Assembly (NCBI GenBank): GCA_005879975.1
Contig: VBIL01000162.1
Span: 1 to 47,784 of the forward strand
Direction of reading: 5' to 3'
Length of the DNA: 47,784 nt
DNA from: Chloroflexota bacterium
GTDB lineage: Bacteria > Chloroflexota > Limnocylindria > P2-11E
Positions within the stretch are counted from its first letter, which is position 1. Every line of letters begins with the position of its first letter. The position numbers and the translations under genes are program-made. This document shows positions 45,577 through 47,784 of the stretch, piece after piece. The notes beneath the pieces were generated by a model, which was not told the origin of the DNA, made no database searches, and worked only from the letters and a program-made list of their open reading frames with translations.

Positions 45577-47198
45577 GCGAGCTTGTCGGCCATCCGCTCG
45601 TTCGCACGGTGGTCCCACGGCACGGCGACGAGCGCCGGCTCCCCGAGGTCGAGCGCCCGCCGGAGCGTCGGAAAGAGCTCCCGCGCGGTCGGAACCGCGA
45701 ATCCGGCTATCCCGAACGCGCGGGCCAGCTCGACAAATCCGGGATTGCCGAACTCCGTCGCGAACGTGCGACCGAAGAGCCGCCGCTCGTTCGCCTCAAT
45801 GACCCCGAGCCGATCGTCAACGAGGACCACGCAGACGATCGCGGTCCCGAGACGCTTCGCCGTCTCGAGCTCCTGCACGTTCATGAGGAAACCACCGTCG
45901 CCGGAGAAGGCGACGACCTTGCGATCGGGGAACACCAGCTTCGCGGCGATGGCACCCGGCAAGGCGATGCCCATGGAGGCGAGCCCGTTGGACACGACGA
46001 CGGTGTTCGGAACCGGTGTTGGATAGAGCCTCGCGAGCCAGACCTTGTGCGCCCCAACGTCGCTGACGACGATGTCGTCCGGCGCGAGCGCTTCACGGAG
46101 CGCGCCGACCACGTGCTGAGGCGTCAGGGGCGCGGATGTGTCCCGCGCGACCGGCGCGGACCTGGTCACGACGCGTGGCTGACGGTCGGTGCGTTCCTCC
46201 ACGCGCTCGGCGAGCAGGCCCAGGGATTCGTCGAGCTCGCCCACGAGCTCGACCGAGGGTTGATAGTGGCCGTCGAGCTCGGCAGCGGTGCTATCGACAT
46301 GAATGACCGCCTTGTCGCGTTTGGGATTCCAGAGCGAGGGGGCCCACTCCACGAGGTCGTATCCGATCGCGATGACGAGGTCGGCGCCATCGAGCTGCGG
46401 GATGTTGGCGAGATCGGCCCCCGGCCGCTGGAGGCCGGCGGCGGGGAGCGAATGGGGGCCGTACGGATCGAGGACGCCCTTTGCCATGTAGGTGTGGGTC
46501 GCGTAGATGCCGCTCCGCCGCACGAACCGCCGGAGCGCATCGACCGCGGGGTGGCCCGCCGCATGACGCCGCGCGACGCCGTTGCCGGCCAGGATGACTG
46601 GCGCCTTCGACTGCTTGATGAGCTCCAGGGCGCGGGTGATCGCCTCGTCCTGCGCTCTTGGATAGGACGTCCGCCGCACTTCGAGAGGCTGCATGTCGAT
46701 GTCCTCCGCCGCGACGTCCTCCGGGATCTCGATGTGCGTCGCGCCGGGCTTCTCCAGGCGCGCAAGCCGGAAAGCCTTTCGCACCACCTCGGGTGTGGCT
46801 TCGGCGACTGTGATCCGGGTGCTCCACTTCGTGACCGGCCCGAACATGCGGACGATGTCGAGGTACTGGTGCGATTCCTTGTGGGAGCGCTCGAGCCCCG
46901 CCTGCCCGGTGATCGCGACGAGCGGAGCGCGGTCGAGATGGGCATCCGCGACGCCCGTTAGCAGGTTGGTCGCGCCCGGCCCGAGGGTGGCGAGACATAC
47001 GCCGGGGTAGGACGAAAGGCGTCCGTACACGTCGGCCATGAACGCAGCGCCCTGTTCGTGACGCGTGAGGACGAAACGGATCTTTTCGCTATCGGCGAGG
47101 GCGGCATTCAGCGCGAGCGTCTCCTCGCCTGGGATGCCGAACACGTATTTGGTGCCCTCGTTCTCAAGACATTTCACGAGCAGCTGGGCGACGTTCAA
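45573..47198 (-). CDS. ThDP-dependent acetolactate synthase large subunit-like enzyme
   Basis: GTKYVFGIPGEETLALNAALADSEKIRFVLTRHEQGAAFMADVYGRLSSYPGVCLATLGPGATNLLTGVADAHLDRAPLVAITGQ...; ThDP motif FSGDGGFLMNVQELETAKRLGTAIVCVVLVDDRLG. Confidence 0.92.
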   Translation of the reverse strand: MNVAQLLVKCLENEGTKYVFGIPGEETLALNAALADSEKIRFVLTRHEQGAAFMADVYGRLSSYPGVCLATLGPGATNLLTGVADAHLDRAPLVAITGQAGLERSHKESHQYLDIVRMFGPVTKWSTRITVAEATPEVVRKAFRLARLEKPGATHIEIPEDVAAEDIDMQPLEVRRTSYPRAQDEAITRALELIKQSKAPVILAGNGVARRHAAGHPAVDALRRFVRRSGIYATHTYMAKGVLDPYGPHSLPAAGLQRPGADLANIPQLDGADLVIAIGYDLVEWAPSLWNPKRDKAVIHVDSTAAELDGHYQPSVELVGELDESLGLLAERVEERTDRQPRVVTRSAPVARDTSAPLTPQHVVGALREALAPDDIVVSDVGAHKVWLARLYPTPVPNTVVVSNGLASMGIALPGAIAAKLVFPDRKVVAFSGDGGFLMNVQELETAKRLGTAIVCVVLVDDRLGVIEANERRLFGRTFATEFGNPGFVELARAFGIAGFAVPTARELFPTLRRALDLGEPALVAVPWDHRANERMADKLA

Positions 47199-47698
47199 TC
47201 CGCCGCCTCACCGACGAGTCGTTCAACGATGACCGTGTCGCGCCACTCGCCGTCGAGCTTCGCGTGCCGCCGATACGTCCCGACCTCACGGAAGCCGACG
47301 CGCGCGAGCAGCTTCCGGCTCGCCTCGTTCTCCGGGAAGACCCGCGAGACGAGCTTGTAGAGGCCGCGTTGCTCGCACGCCGCGACGAGCGCCTCCATCG
47401 CGGCGCGGCCGGCGCCGGCCCCGCGATCCGCGCGGGAGACGTAGACCGAGAACTCCGCGACCCCCGCATAGCACGGCCGCCGCCGGTACTCGCTGGCCCC
47501 TGCCCACGCGATCACAGTGCCGTCCCGCTCGACAACGACCGTCGGCCAGCGCCCGGTCCGCTCCTTCAGGATGTGCGCGATGTCGTCCGGGCTTCGCGGC
47601 TCGGTCTCGAACGTGGCTAGGCGATCGGCGATGCCCTCGTTGTATATGCGGGCGATCGCCGCCGCATCGGCCTCGGTCGCCGAACGCGTGCTGGTCAC
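47195..47698 (-). CDS. GNAT N-acetyltransferase (phosphinothricin acetyltransferase-like)
   Basis: ATEADAAAIARIYNEGIADRLATFETEPRS, EFSVYVSRADRGAGAGRAAMEALVAACEQRGLYKLVSRVFPENEASRKLLARVGFREVGTYRRHAKLDGEWRDTVIVERL. Confidence 0.92.
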   Translation of the reverse strand: MTSTRSATEADAAAIARIYNEGIADRLATFETEPRSPDDIAHILKERTGRWPTVVVERDGTVIAWAGASEYRRRPCYAGVAEFSVYVSRADRGAGAGRAAMEALVAACEQRGLYKLVSRVFPENEASRKLLARVGFREVGTYRRHAKLDGEWRDTVIVERLVGEAAD

Positions 47699-47784
47699 TC
47701 GGCTGGTTTGGATGTCGGCTGCTGCGTCTCCGCGGGACCGATCCAGATCGTCTGGATGTTCGTGAACTCACGGATCCCGAACGC
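47695..47784 (-). CDS. Aldehyde dehydrogenase family protein (3' end only, truncated by the window edge)
   Basis: Reverse-strand translation AFGIREFTNIQTIWIGPAETQQPTSKPAE*, matching ALDH C-terminal GxREFTNxxTIW. Confidence 0.7.
   Translation of the reverse strand, partial: AFGIREFTNIQTIWIGPAETQQPTSKPAE

Noticed and set aside
45408-46961. 517-aa plus-strand ORF
   Set aside because: Antisense shadow of the acetolactate-synthase-like gene; low-complexity Arg/Glu/Asp composition, no family motif.
1-47784. Prophage, transposon, rRNA or tRNA genes
   Set aside because: No integrase, transposase, structural phage proteins, rRNA-like sequence or recognizable tRNA cloverleaf was seen by eye; a tRNAscan/Infernal run would be decisive.

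Overview
High-GC bacterial chromosomal segment, densely packed with short or overlapping gene junctions. Gene content suggests Chloroflexota/Actinomycetota-like soil or sediment lineages, but taxonomy is not provable from the window. I found no rRNA, tRNA, CRISPR array, transposase or phage genes. Main content: a lipoate/2-oxoacid dehydrogenase locus (lipB, lipA, E2, E1-beta, fused E1-alpha/beta); assorted metabolic genes (CPBP protease, class V aminotransferase, gamma-glutamyltransferase, MBL hydrolase, GNAT, NUDIX, fabI, tungsten-type aldehyde:ferredoxin oxidoreductase, adenosine deaminase, glcF/glcD); and a catabolic island at about 29.9-43.5 kb (class II aldolase, D-aminoacylase-like amidohydrolase, alpha/beta hydrolase, a second E1/E2 set, two Zn-alcohol dehydrogenases, nitroreductase, cyclase, NitT/TauT-type ABC transporter, LacI regulator). 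Most notable: at 44627-45205 a carboxymuconolactone decarboxylase/AhpD-like gene has an in-frame TGA exactly where the second Cys of a CxxC motif is expected (CNY[TGA]GSQRS). The reading frame stays open for 110 further codons, and a bacterial-SECIS-like stem-loop follows at the right spacing, so this is a candidate selenoprotein that ordinary gene calling splits in two. Other leads: two neighbouring catabolic genes with apparent internal out-of-frame deletions, a roughly 110-bp nested palindromic element inside an E2 linker, several genes whose conserved N-termini begin upstream of any canonical start codon, and a purine-rich leader with a hairpin before a secreted protein. All homology calls are from memory and pattern recognition, with no database search.
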